A stretch of DNA of 64,000 bases from Punica granatum (lineage: Eukaryota > Streptophyta > Magnoliopsida > Myrtales > Lythraceae), in assembly GCF_007655135.1 (NCBI RefSeq), contig NC_045130.1, forward strand, positions 9,734,001-9,798,000, written 5' to 3'. Below are positions 11,281 through 20,828 of the stretch, piece by piece. Position 1 is the first letter of the stretch. Every line of letters begins with the position of its first letter. The position numbers and the translations under genes are program-made. The notes under the pieces were generated by a model. That model did no database searches. It saw only the letters and a list, made by a program, of their open reading frames with translations, and was not told the origin of the DNA.

Positions 11281-11563
11281 CCATTTCTTCAATTCCGCGT
11301 GTAAAAACTTGGTATCAGAGCCTTGATTACGTTCTTGATGGCAAATTTGCCATGGGGACAGTTCATAATATCGATTCCATTAAAATAGGTTTCCGAAGGT
11401 TTCAATTCACCAATATCAATTAATGTTTTTATTTGTTCCATGCAATGCTTCTGTTGAGCACTTACTAAATTAGAAGTTCTAAAACTAGCTAAGCTTTCAT
11501 CATCAGATGTTCCTCCAAACTGGATAAAAACTCTGTAGCTTAAATTTGTCTTCATAATCAATC
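11281..11563. other. Mosaic of short viral segments with an inverted PBS, unit 1
   Basis: Four pieces are joined end to end. Bases 11291-11342 are a plus-strand copy of the PBS region (TGGTATCAGAGCC at 11310-11322), inverted relative to everything around it. Bases 11344-11470 are minus-strand virion-associated ORF. About 40 bases to 11509 come from CP (same as 7634-7672). Bases 11510-11563 come from the middle of TAV. The MP piece then begins at 11564. No ORF survives. Confidence 0.8.
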
Positions 11564-12213
11564 TGAGAGTTGCTTAAACCATAAGATGTAGCATAAGTAA
11601 TAGAAAACGGAATATCAGTTTCTTGCATAATATCTTTATTCATTAATTCAAACCAGATTCCAATCGAATTATTAAAACAACTAGATGCAAGCGGAACAGC
11701 ATAATTACAAGTAACATCGAATTTAACAACTCCATATCCAAGATCTCCAGTAATTACCCCAAGTATCTTATCACAGTTTTTAGTCATTCTATTATCAATC
11801 ACAGCAATTCTAACAGGGCAGTGGATATTTCTACGAAAAGTAGACTTAATCAAAATCTGAATAGTTCCAACATGTATCCAACCAATCTTAGATCTATGAG
11901 ATTCCTTCATTTTCTTAATTCTAGCATCAACTTGTTCGGAATTCAAGACAGTCAAACATCTATCACCTTTAGCTTCTTTCAAACGAATTTGAAATTCTTC
12001 AACAGTTTTTCCAAAATATAAAATATTGGTTCTATCTTTGTTAAACAGATTCAAAAATCCATCAGATCGTTTTCTTTTCAAACCATAGCCTTCTTTTAGA
12101 GTAATGTTTCCTTTTTTCTCTACTTCAGAAATCTTTGCATCTTCAATAAGTATATCAGTAGAATATTCACCTCTATCGTCTCTAAGAGATACAACTGAAT
12201 ATAAATCTTCCAT
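11564..12213 (-). pseudogene. MP N-terminal fragment, repeat unit 2
   Basis: Same sequence as 9600-10249. The MP frame runs from its ATG to SYGLSNS and then reads into the TAV patch of the mosaic before stopping near 11503. The C-terminal third of MP is absent. Confidence 0.9.
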
Positions 12214-12884
12214 AAGTAACTTTAATTAAATCTTCTAAGAATATCGAAAGTAATTGTTCGCACTATAACATATAAAAGTTCAAATGGAACTGTATCTTGA
12301 TTAATATCAAACATATCCAGAGTAAATAAGATCAAACCAACAAGAGTATTTAAACATTCATAAGTATAGATGGGCAACGGATGATTCATGCTCATAATTA
12401 TGAATAATACTTCACACAATTTATTCAAGATCAAACTGTATACAGGAAATCAAACAGATAAATACACTCCTAAGAGTGGGAACTAGATAGTAAGAGCAGC
12501 TAGGCTCCAGGGGATATGGCTGTGCCGGCGGAATTACCTCTTATCCTGTGGCGGCGCCTCTTCAACCCAACCTTCAAGCTCACTCTTCTATTTCGCTCCC
12601 TTATGACAGACGGGAGAGCGTCTATAAATAGCTAAAACAGACGCATCCTAGTCGTTGATAGCCAACGGCTAAGATTCAGATCTAAAATCAAAAGCGGATG
12701 GCCGACAAAAGATGTCAGTCATTAAAGAAAAAGTAAAAGTAGTGGATGACAGCACATCGTGTCAGAGCCACAAAAAGTAAAAGACGCGTCGGGACAAACC
12801 GACACAACAGCTGTGAAGACAGCTGGTTTCCACTAGAGCGTCATGGCTGACGCAAGCTTCCACGTGACGTCATTGAATGCGTCA
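12214..12884 (-). promoter_or_regulatory. Viral promoter and leader, repeat unit 2
   Basis: Copy of 10250-10920: double TGACG element at 12865-12884, TATA-like box at 12623-12630, AATAAA at 12420-12425, all on the minus strand. Confidence 0.72.
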
Positions 12885-13244
12885 CTCAGTAATCAATTCC
12901 AGAGAGGCTTCTGAATGGGCCTCATCTGCAGCTTCCTCGGATGCTTCTTCAGAGTGTCTAGAGCCATCCAAAGATGCACGGCAACAGCTACATCGGTGGT
13001 TTCCAATTTCTTCACCGTTGCTTCCATTTAAACAGCTACATAAAATCTCCTTCATGGCTGGCTTGCAAGCTTCTAAGTCAAGAATTGGCCTCTCAAAATC
13101 TAAAACAGCCTTTTCATGAACTGGATTGATCTTGTGTCCAAAAGGCGTAGAAATCAAAAGGATGTTTTCTGACTTGTATAAAACACGAGTATTTTGTCCC
13201 AGCTGCTGGAGACCCCTGCATATGCCTACATAGTTGTTTTTCCG
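12882..13244 (-). pseudogene. TAV C-terminal fragment, repeat unit 2
   Basis: Copy of 10918-11280 with no difference noticed in its reading frame; it lacks the same 5' part. Confidence 0.86.
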
Positions 13245-13527
13245 CCATTTCTTCAATTCCGCGTGTAAAAACTTGGTATCAGAGCCTTGATTACGTTCTT
13301 GATGGCAAATTTGCCATGGGGACAGTTCATAATATCGATTCCATTAAAATAGGTTTCCGAAGGTTTCAATTCACCAATATCAATTAATGTTTTTATTTGT
13401 TCCATGCAAAGCTTCTGTTGAGCACTTACTAAATTAGAAGTTCTAAAACTAGCTAAGCTTTCATCATCAGATGTTCCTCCAAACTGGATAAAAACTCTGT
13501 AGCTTAAATTTGTCTTCATAATCAATC
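13245..13527. other. Mosaic of short viral segments, unit 2
   Basis: Copy of 11281-11563, including the inverted PBS at 13274-13286 on the plus strand. One visible difference changes a His codon of the virion-associated-ORF piece to Leu, the residue found in the parent copy at 8008-8616, so unit 1 carries the newer change. Confidence 0.8.
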
Positions 13528-13874
13528 TGAGAGTTGCTTAAACCATAAGATGTAGCATAAGTAATAGAAAACGGAATATCAGTTTCTTGCATAATATCTT
13601 TATTCATTAATTCAAACCAGATTCCAATCGAATTATTAAAACAACTAGATGCAAGCGGAGCAGCATAATTACAAGTAACATCGAATTTAACAACTCCATA
13701 TCCAAGATCTCCAGTAATTACCCCAAGTATCTTATCACAGTTTTTAGTCATTCTATTATCAATCACAGCAATTCTAACAGGGCAGTGGATATTTCTACGA
13801 AAAGTAGACTTAATCAAAATCTGAATAGTTCCAACATGTATCCAACCAATCTTAGATCTATGAGATTCCTTCAT
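13528..13874 (-). pseudogene. MP fragment, repeat unit 3 (broken at 13874)
   Basis: It begins like the other units but similarity to MP stops inside the MKESHRSKIGWIH segment near 13874. There it meets plus-strand CP sequence of lineage B. Confidence 0.85.
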
Positions 13875-14665
13875 AGTTCCACTGACGAAGGTCGTGGCGT
13901 CCCTGAACGACAACAGGAAACTAGAAATAAGCTTTCACATCTTGAAATCTGTGATATGAGATTTTACTCTGAATTTTATTGTCATTACAAAGAATACTAC
14001 TATACTCTTGAATCTGAAGCTGATAGACTTGCTTTCAAAAATTTATTTATTGATAAGCTACCTTATCCTGTGTCTGCTGTTATTAGAGAACGATTTGAAA
14101 AAGCTTTGCATGATAATGAAATCTTTGATACTCTAGGTGGTATAAATACTATTGTGAAGAAGCATAAGACTGAAGTCTGTCTTCGCAGACAACAAGAAAA
14201 ACAATTGAAACAGCATGTAAATTTTTGTGGTAATAGAACTTTAGATATGCCTAGGCAATATGGTTGTAAGGATTCTAGAGATAGAAGAAAATTTTACAAA
14301 AAGAAATATAAAATTAAAAGATATACAGGTAGAAGACCACCGTGGAAAAATAGGAGATCTATAGATAACTGGAATAGAAAGAAATTTTTTCGAAGGGGGG
14401 GAGAATTGGAAATAGAAACCCCAAGAAAGTACAAGATAAATCTAGATACTGTCCTGAAAAGAAGAAAATTTGTAGATGTTGGATATGTCAGGAAGGACAC
14501 TATGCTAATGAATGTAGAAAAAGAAAGGATAAATCTAACGATAGAGCTCAGATGTTCTATGGATTGATTGCTAAAAGTCTAGAACCTATAGAAGATTCGG
14601 ATTATGATAGCGAGGAATCTTACTATGAATTGATTACTGATGATTCTGATTATTCTGATTATTGA
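13875..14665 (+). pseudogene. Capsid protein C-terminal part, lineage B, frameshifted
   Basis: It encodes the second half of the capsid core (LEICDMRFYSEFYCHYKEYYY, LFIDKLPYPVS), the Arg/Lys-rich region and FFRRGG. Between the G7 tract and about 14420 the frame shifts by one base; the open frame ends at 14567 while the true tail continues in another frame to a TGA at 14663-14665. The zinc knuckle is CWICQEGHYANEC, one residue short between the second Cys and the His compared with CWICNEEGHYANEC in the other lineages. The tail is acidic (DSDYDSEESYYEL). The stop overlaps the Pol ATG by one base. Confidence 0.87.
14392..14405 (+). promoter_or_regulatory. Polypurine tract in CP, lineage B
   Basis: A run of seven G within purines, preceded by T6 and CG, a candidate plus-strand primer site. 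The same place in CP carries the tract in every lineage. Confidence 0.6.
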
Positions 14666-16794
14666 TGTCGGGTGTTAATCCCAATGCTACTTTTATTCGT
14701 GTTAGAATCTTTAATAAACTTGTTATGGCTTATATCGATACTGGTGCTAGTGTTTGTTTTGGACGACCTAGTATACTTCCTGATAGATTCTGGAAAAGGA
14801 TGGAAAAACCTTTAGAAGTTGTTATTGCTGATAAATCTAAGGTACAGATTTGGTACCGAGCTGAATTGCTTACTTTGATGATTGAAGGAAAGAGATTTCC
14901 TATACCCTCTATTTATAAGCAAGATTCTGGTATGGATTTGATTATTGGAAACAATTTCTTAAGGCTATATGAACCTTTCGTTCAAAGACTAAGGTATGTA
15001 CAGTTAACTTGCCCTGAATTAGAAAATCAGAAGAAGCAGGCAATAGAAATTCCAATAGAACATTCTAGTAAGCTAAAACAGTTGAAGCTTATGACAGATT
15101 TGTTTATGAATCTTAGTGAAATAAGTGCTAATCTAGATATGAAAGAAATAGAAGGATATTTAGATTTGATAACTAGTGATAATCCTTTAGATATAAAGAA
15201 AAATAGAAATAATATGGTTGTAGAGATTAAGCTTAAGGATCCTAATGCTGAAATTAGAGTAAAAAATAATATTCCATATACTATTAAGGATGTAGAAGAA
15301 TTTAAAACTGAATGTGGAGAACTTTTAAAATTAGGAATAATTAGACCTAGTAAAAGTAGACATTCTGCTCCAGCTTTCTATGTAGAAAATCATAATGAAT
15401 TGAAGCGTGGTAAAAGAAGAATGGTTATAAACTATAAGAAGCTTAACGAAGCAACTTTTGGAGATGCTTATAATTTACCTAGAAAAGATTATATACTTGC
15501 AAAATTGAAAGGGTGTAACTGGTTTAGTACTCTAGATGCTAAGTCTGGATACTGGCAGATTAGGTTAGAAGAAAAGACTAAAGAATTGACTGCTTTTACT
15601 TGTCCGCCTCAGAGGCAGTACGAGTTTAATGTCTTACCATTTGGTTTGAAGCAAGCTCTGTCTATTTATCAAAGATTTATGGTTGAAAATTTGACAGGTT
15701 TAGAAAAATTCTGTCTTGCATATATTGATGATATTATTATCTTTTCAAAAGGAAGTCTTGAAAATCATAGAAAATATTTGAAGGAAGTTTTGAAACGATG
15801 TTTTGAAAAAGGAATTATTATTTCAAAAAAGAAAGTTGTTCTGTGTAAAACTGAAATAGATTTTCTAGGTTTAACAATCAAAGAAAATGGAAACTTTTGT
15901 TTACAACCCCATATTTTAGAAAAGGTAAATCTATTTCCTGATAAAATTGAAGATAGAAAACAATTGCAACGTTTTCTTGGATGTTTGAACTACATTTCTG
16001 ACCAAGGATGGTTGAAAGGCCTATCTAAGGAAAGAAAATCTCTTCAAAAGAAACTCTCTGAAAAAACTATTTGGTCTTGGACTGAAAAAGATTCTGAAGC
16101 TATTAGAAAATTGAAATCTCTTTGTAAAGATTTGCCACCTTTGTATAATCCAAAAGAAGATGATTTGATTATCATTTCTACTGATGCAAGTGGAGACACT
16201 TGGAGTGGTACTATGACTGCTATAGTCGGTGGCTGTATTGAATCTTTGTCCGCTATTGATACTAAATCCCTATCTCCTCGGAGACCAGGTCCCTCGAAAG
16301 AGGAAGCATTTGAATCTATGATCGCTATTGAAACTTGCATTCGTGCAACCTCGCCCGATTTATCGGAGAAATTGCTTCTAAACGAAGCTCCTCGTGTTAA
16401 ACGAGATGATTGTATACTTGCCGAAAGGCTATTGAAACTGTCCGATGGACACCCCTTACAAACTTCTGTTTTGCAGGAAAAATTGTGTAAATATATTTGT
16501 GGGGCTTTTTCAAAAGCCGAACAAAATTACACTACACATGAGAGAGAACTGCTAGCAGTTATCAAAACTTTGAAAAAATGGCGTGTAGAACTACTCCCAA
16601 GGAAATTTATTTTGAAAATTGACTCTACTTATGTAACCAGGTTTAGACACTTGAAGAATTTCAAGGAAGGCTACAACAAAAGTCGCCTAATCAGGTGGCA
16701 GCTAGAGTTGGAACCTTACACTTTTGTGGAAAAACATATAAAAGGAAGCGCGAATCATCTCCCGGATACTCTGACTCGAGAATGGAAGCCGTAA
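14665..16794 (+). CDS. Pol: aspartic protease, reverse transcriptase, RNase H, lineage B
   Basis: 709 aa from the ATG at 14665; the in-frame TTG just before it overlaps the CP stop. Order: protease DTGASVCFG near residue 24, RT core with FSTLDAKSGYWQI and YIDDIIIF, then RNase H with STDASGDTWSG and the TTHERELLAVIKTLKKW helix. RNase H is split by a long variable insertion of roughly 90 residues that differs strongly from the C and D versions. A Leu stands at KQALSIYQ where C and D have Pro. There is no integrase. The frame is open, but whether the enzyme is active cannot be judged. Confidence 0.93.
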   Translation: MSGVNPNATFIRVRIFNKLVMAYIDTGASVCFGRPSILPDRFWKRMEKPLEVVIADKSKVQIWYRAELLTLMIEGKRFPIPSIYKQDSGMDLIIGNNFLRLYEPFVQRLRYVQLTCPELENQKKQAIEIPIEHSSKLKQLKLMTDLFMNLSEISANLDMKEIEGYLDLITSDNPLDIKKNRNNMVVEIKLKDPNAEIRVKNNIPYTIKDVEEFKTECGELLKLGIIRPSKSRHSAPAFYVENHNELKRGKRRMVINYKKLNEATFGDAYNLPRKDYILAKLKGCNWFSTLDAKSGYWQIRLEEKTKELTAFTCPPQRQYEFNVLPFGLKQALSIYQRFMVENLTGLEKFCLAYIDDIIIFSKGSLENHRKYLKEVLKRCFEKGIIISKKKVVLCKTEIDFLGLTIKENGNFCLQPHILEKVNLFPDKIEDRKQLQRFLGCLNYISDQGWLKGLSKERKSLQKKLSEKTIWSWTEKDSEAIRKLKSLCKDLPPLYNPKEDDLIIISTDASGDTWSGTMTAIVGGCIESLSAIDTKSLSPRRPGPSKEEAFESMIAIETCIRATSPDLSEKLLLNEAPRVKRDDCILAERLLKLSDGHPLQTSVLQEKLCKYICGAFSKAEQNYTTHERELLAVIKTLKKWRVELLPRKFILKIDSTYVTRFRHLKNFKEGYNKSRLIRWQLELEPYTFVEKHIKGSANHLPDTLTREWKP

Positions 16795-18214
16795 AACAAT
16801 TGGACGTTCTTATGGAAAAGGAGATGGCTGTAGTAGAAGCTTCAATGAAGAAAATTGAAGAATTGAAAAAGGGAAAAGAAGCTCTATTGAAGGCTTTAGG
16901 CTTAGTAAAGCTTGAAGATGTTTTGGAGCCATGGCAGATGCCGAAGGAAGCTGGGAGTTCTTCTAAAGCTCCAGTAGAAGCTGTTCAACCTGTAGAAGCA
17001 AAGCCGGTAGAAAAGCCTAAACTTAACTGGGCCAAAGAAGTAGAAGCTGAAGAAGAAGCTGCGAAGAAGGCTGCTGAAGAAGAGAAGCCTGTTATTGAAA
17101 AAATTGTAAGAAACTCGGTCAAGGCCAAGAAGTTTTATGCTATTTTTAATGGACCGATGAAAGGAATCTATGATGACTGGAGTAAGGCCGCTCCCTTTGT
17201 CACTGGAAACAAGTCGATACTCCACAAGAGTTACGACTCCATGGAAGCTGCTAAGGAGGCATTGCAGGAAGCCGAGAAATCTTATGCGATGAAACTGAAG
17301 GTTCCTGCTCAAAAGGAATCTATCAACCGTATGAGATCTCTTGGAAAGGTCCCTCAAGGGCCTTAACTATTGATTCTATCCGGACTCGTGCCGAAATGGA
17401 GAAAGCCCGGACTGTCACTGTTGATATTTTCAGGGAAAGATTCATGTCCCTGATTGATTATGAGGAAAAATATAAGCTTCAGAGTTTCTACCCTGTCTGG
17501 AGGAACTCTTTCGGGCCGAAGGTGATTATCCTACCTGAAGCCTCGTCAGAAACTACTTTTGAGTTCTTCGCTTGTGGGTTAGTGGATTCTATTTACTCAA
17601 CTCATAGCTCGATATCTACTCAGTTTGCTCTCTTCCCGAGTAAACTTATGGAGTCTGTTCGTGGATTCTCAAGCAAAGTTCTGCATGGAGAAAGCACTCT
17701 TTTTGTTAAGTGCTTTTCAACCTACCCATCTTTTTTGAAGGAGGGGGGAGGTATATTGAAAAATGTTTACGCTTTGGCAACTGTTGGTAGAAGCAACGAA
17801 AATCTACCACCACTGGACACTTGCCCAAAGGATGCTGCAAACGAGGAAGCCAGAAATGAATTTTATAAGAACAACTATGTAGGCTTGTGCAAGCGACTTC
17901 AACAGCTTGGACAAAACACTCGTGTTTTGTATAAGTCCTCTAGCACCCTTTTGATTTCTACACCCTATGGACACAAGATTAATCCTGTCCATGAAAAGGC
18001 TGTTATAGATTTTGAAAGGCCAATCTTGGACTTAGAAGCCTGCAAGCCTGCTATGATGGAGATTTTATGTGACTGTCTCAATGGAAGCAATGGAGAGGAG
18101 ATTGGCAACCATAGATGCGAATACTGTCATATCTCTGACGGTTCCCCTGCTGATCTTGAAGCTGCCAAAGACGAAGGCAAATCTGAAGATTCCTTGGAGC
18201 TGCTCACTGAGTGA
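16782..18214 (+). pseudogene. Viroplasmin/transactivator (TAV), lineage B, one frameshift
   Basis: The start ATGGAAGCCGTAA overlaps the Pol stop by 13 bases. The viroplasmin motif KKFYAIFNGPMKGIYDDW is intact in the first half. The frame fails at 17350-17366, where it stops after a Gly-Pro; the rest (from about 17360, with FYPVWRNSFGPKVIILPE and the GNHRCEYC motif) continues in another frame to 18214. One small indel explains this. In caulimovirids TAV builds inclusion bodies and lets ribosomes reinitiate on polycistronic RNA. Confidence 0.9.
17737..17751 (+). promoter_or_regulatory. Polypurine tract in TAV, lineage B
   Basis: A purine run with G6 preceded by T6, matching the tract in the TAV of the other lineages in place and form; a second candidate plus-strand primer site. 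Confidence 0.55.
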
Positions 18215-18717
18215 CGCACTGGATGACGTCACATAGAAGCTTGCGTCAGCCATGACGCTTTAGTGGAATCCAGCTGTCCTATACAGCTGTTGGTGTCGGT
18301 TTGTCCCGACGCGTCTTTTGCTTTTGTGGCTCTGACACTTTGTGCTGTCATCCACTACTTTTTCTTTTTCTTTAATGACTGACATCTTTTGTCGGCCATT
18401 ATCTTTTCGTTTTAGATCTGAATCTTAGCCGTTGGTTATCAACGACTAGGATGCGTCTGCGTTTTCTATATAAGGACGCTCTCCCGTCTGTAATAAGGGA
18501 GCGAAAATAGAGAGTCGAGTGCAAGGTTGGGTCGAAAGCCGCCGCCACAGGAGAAGAGGTAATTCCGCCGGCATAGGCATATCCCCTGGAGCCTTACTCC
18601 TCTTTTATCGTAGTTCCCACTCCCAGGAGTGTATTTATCTTTTTATATTTCTGTATGCTTGTTTTATTTCTTTGAATCAATAAAACTTGTGAGGTACTAT
18701 TCATTTCTTGATTGTTC
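18212..18717 (+). promoter_or_regulatory. Viral promoter, leader and poly(A) region, lineage B
   Basis: The double TGACG element (18212-18231, spacer cactgga) begins on the TAV stop codon. TATATAA lies at 18467-18473 and AATAAA at 18679-18684. MP starts only 34 bases after the poly(A) signal, so the leader is about 220 bases, shorter than in lineages C and D. Confidence 0.78.
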
Positions 18718-19507
18718 ATGGAAGATATATATTCTGTGGTATCTATTAGAGACGATAGAGGCGAATACTCTACTGATATTCTTATTGAAGATGCTAAAAT
18801 ATCAGAAGTTGAAAGAAAAGGAAACATTACTTTGAAAGAAGGCTATGGTTTGAAGAAAAAAGGATCTGATGGAATTTTGAAACTATTTAGTAAAGATAGA
18901 ACTAATATTCTTTATTTTGGAAAAACTGTTGAAGAATTCCAAATCCGTTTGAAAGAAGCTAAGGGTGATAGATGCTTAACTGTTTTGAACTCAGAACAGG
19001 TGGATGCTAGAATTAAGAAAATGAAAGAATCTCATAGAGCTAAGATTGGTTGGATTCATATTGGAACAATTCAGATTTTGATAAAATCAACTTTCCGTAG
19101 AAACATCCATTGTCCTGTTAGAATTGCTGTAATTGATAATAGAATGACTAAGAATGTTGATAAGATTCTTGGAGTCATCACTGGAGATCTTGGATATGGA
19201 ATCGTTAAGTTTGATGTTACTTGTAATTATGCTGTACCACTTGCTTCAAGTTGTTTTAATAATTCTATTGGAATCTTGTTTGAATTAATGAATAAGGATA
19301 TTATGCAAGAAACAGATATTCCTTTTTCGATTACTTATGCTACTTCTTATGCTTTAAGTAATTCTCATCATAGTGTGGAATTTGTTAATAAGGATAAGAT
19401 TGTTATTGAAGATTTGTTTGCTAGAACCAGTACTAGATTAGAGTATATTGAAAGGCTACCTTTGCCTCCGATTGTTGATGAATCTGCTAGTTCAAGCGCT
19501 AGATTAT
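18718..19507 (+). pseudogene. Movement protein, lineage B, truncated and joined to CP
   Basis: The first 263 residues of MP, about 93% like lineage A by eye, with the IHIGTIQILIKSTFRR core and GDLGYGIVKFDV. At about 19507 it meets lineage C CP sequence (AACGTAGTTTCCCAGCC) out of frame, and the open frame drifts on to 19698. The C-terminal coiled-coil part is lost. This is the border between lineages B and C. Confidence 0.9.
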
Positions 19508-20828
19508 TGAACGTAGTTTCCCAGCCACTAAGCGTAGGGATAGACCTACAAAGAAAGAAGAGTCTTATTTGGAAGAGCATAGGAAAGGAGAAAGCTCTGA
19601 GTATGCTAGAAATTTTGACAAAGATTTCTATGACCAAGGATTCTTCCAGGCCGGTGGCAAATGGAAAAAAGAAACTCCTCAGAAGTACAAGCTTCTGAGA
19701 ACAGGTAATGTAAATTCCTTTGGAAGCATTCTCGATCTTGATTGCATAGACGATAACATGAAGATTCTTTCTGATTGGGTCATGAAGACCAAGTTAGAAG
19801 TCCAAATAGGCGAAGAATATAGCAAGCTTAGCAATAAGGAGCTTTGGCAACTTTTGCTTCATAAGACTCGTGGACAAGTCCACCAGTATATGTCTATGAT
19901 TAGCACTCTTATAAATTATGATGCTAACCCTTTTGCTTCGTTTACTCGTGATGAAATTTGGAGTCATTTTGTTACTAACATCGAACGTGAGTTCGTTGGT
20001 GCAGTCACTACAGGTGTAGGAGCATTCGAGAAACAGCAGGAGCTTAAACATAAGCTCAACAAATTAGAAATCTGCGATATGTGTTATTTTAACACATTCT
20101 ATTGCAATTTTAAGGAGTATTATTATCAATTAATCGAACCAGCTGACATTGCTGCTTACAGGAATCTTTTCATAGATAAGCTGCCCTATCCGGTGTCTTC
20201 AGTAGTCAAAGAAAGGTACGACAAAGAGGTAGAGTCTGGAGCTATCTATCCTACTCTAGGTGGAATAGCCACAATAGTCAAAAAGCATATGGAAGAAGTC
20301 TGTCTTAGGAGAAAAACTGAGAAAATGATGCAAAAGACTAGAATATGCTGTGGACCTGAACAAGGTCTTGACATTCCTCAACAATACGGTTGTAGTCGTC
20401 GTATCTCTAGAAGAATCTCTAGGAAGTCTAGCAAGCCTAAGAAAAGATATCGCCTTAAGCGGTATTCTGGCAATAGGCCTCCATGGAAGAGTCAGTCAAA
20501 AAGAAGAAGCTGGAATCGTAGAAAATTTTTTCGAAGGGGGGGAGATAATAGAAACCCTAAGAAAAAATGGAATAGTCGTGATAAGAAAAGATTCTGCCCA
20601 GAAGGCAAAAAGACTTGTCGTTGCTGGATATGCAACGAAGAAGGACATTACGCTAATGAATGTAGTCAGAAAAGGAATCAAAATAATAATAGAGCACAGG
20701 TATTCTTAGGAGTCATGTCTAGGAATTATGAGCCTATTGAAGATTCTGATTATGATTCTGATGAGTCTTACTATGAGTTAGTAACAGATTCAGAGTATTC
20801 AGATTCAGAGTATTCTAGCGATGCCTAA
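19508..20828 (+). pseudogene. Capsid protein, C-terminal 440 residues, lineage C copy 1
   Basis: It begins at the SFPATKRRDRPTKKEES basic segment, so the N-terminal coiled-coil and RS-like half is missing. The core is open and intact (KLEVQIGEEYSKL, LEICDMCYFNTFYC, LFIDKLPYPVSSV), followed by the basic RRISRRISRKSSK stretch, the CWICNEEGHYANEC knuckle and the acidic SDSEYSSDA end. The first usable in-frame starts are internal. Its stop overlaps the Pol ATG (ATGCCTAA). Confidence 0.9.
20533..20544 (+). promoter_or_regulatory. Polypurine tract in CP, lineage C copy 1
   Basis: GAA plus G7 plus AG, after T6 and CG. Candidate plus-strand primer; it encodes RRGG, so it is kept by both coding and replication needs. 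The same tract recurs near 34613-34624 in copy 3. Confidence 0.6.

Larger units (their letters stand above)
9600..13874. repeat. Tandem repeat, 1964-bp period, about 2.2 copies
   Basis: Bases 9600 onward recur 1964 bases downstream with very few differences (for example at 11426-11428 against 13390-13392, and 11690 against 13654). Each unit holds the MP 5' half, the leader/promoter, the TAV 3' end and a mosaic patch with an inverted PBS. The third unit stops near 13874 inside MP. The unit is an internally deleted viral genome, repeated head to tail. Confidence 0.9.

Noticed and set aside
13785..14567. 260-aa open frame starting in antisense MP
   Set aside because: The first 30 residues are antisense MP read by chance across the 13874 junction; only the CP part is real.
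14665..16794. Ty3/gypsy retrotransposon Pol
   Set aside because: Protease-RT-RNase H order is shared with Ty3/gypsy, but there is no integrase or LTR, and MP plus viroplasmin ORFs show a pararetrovirus.
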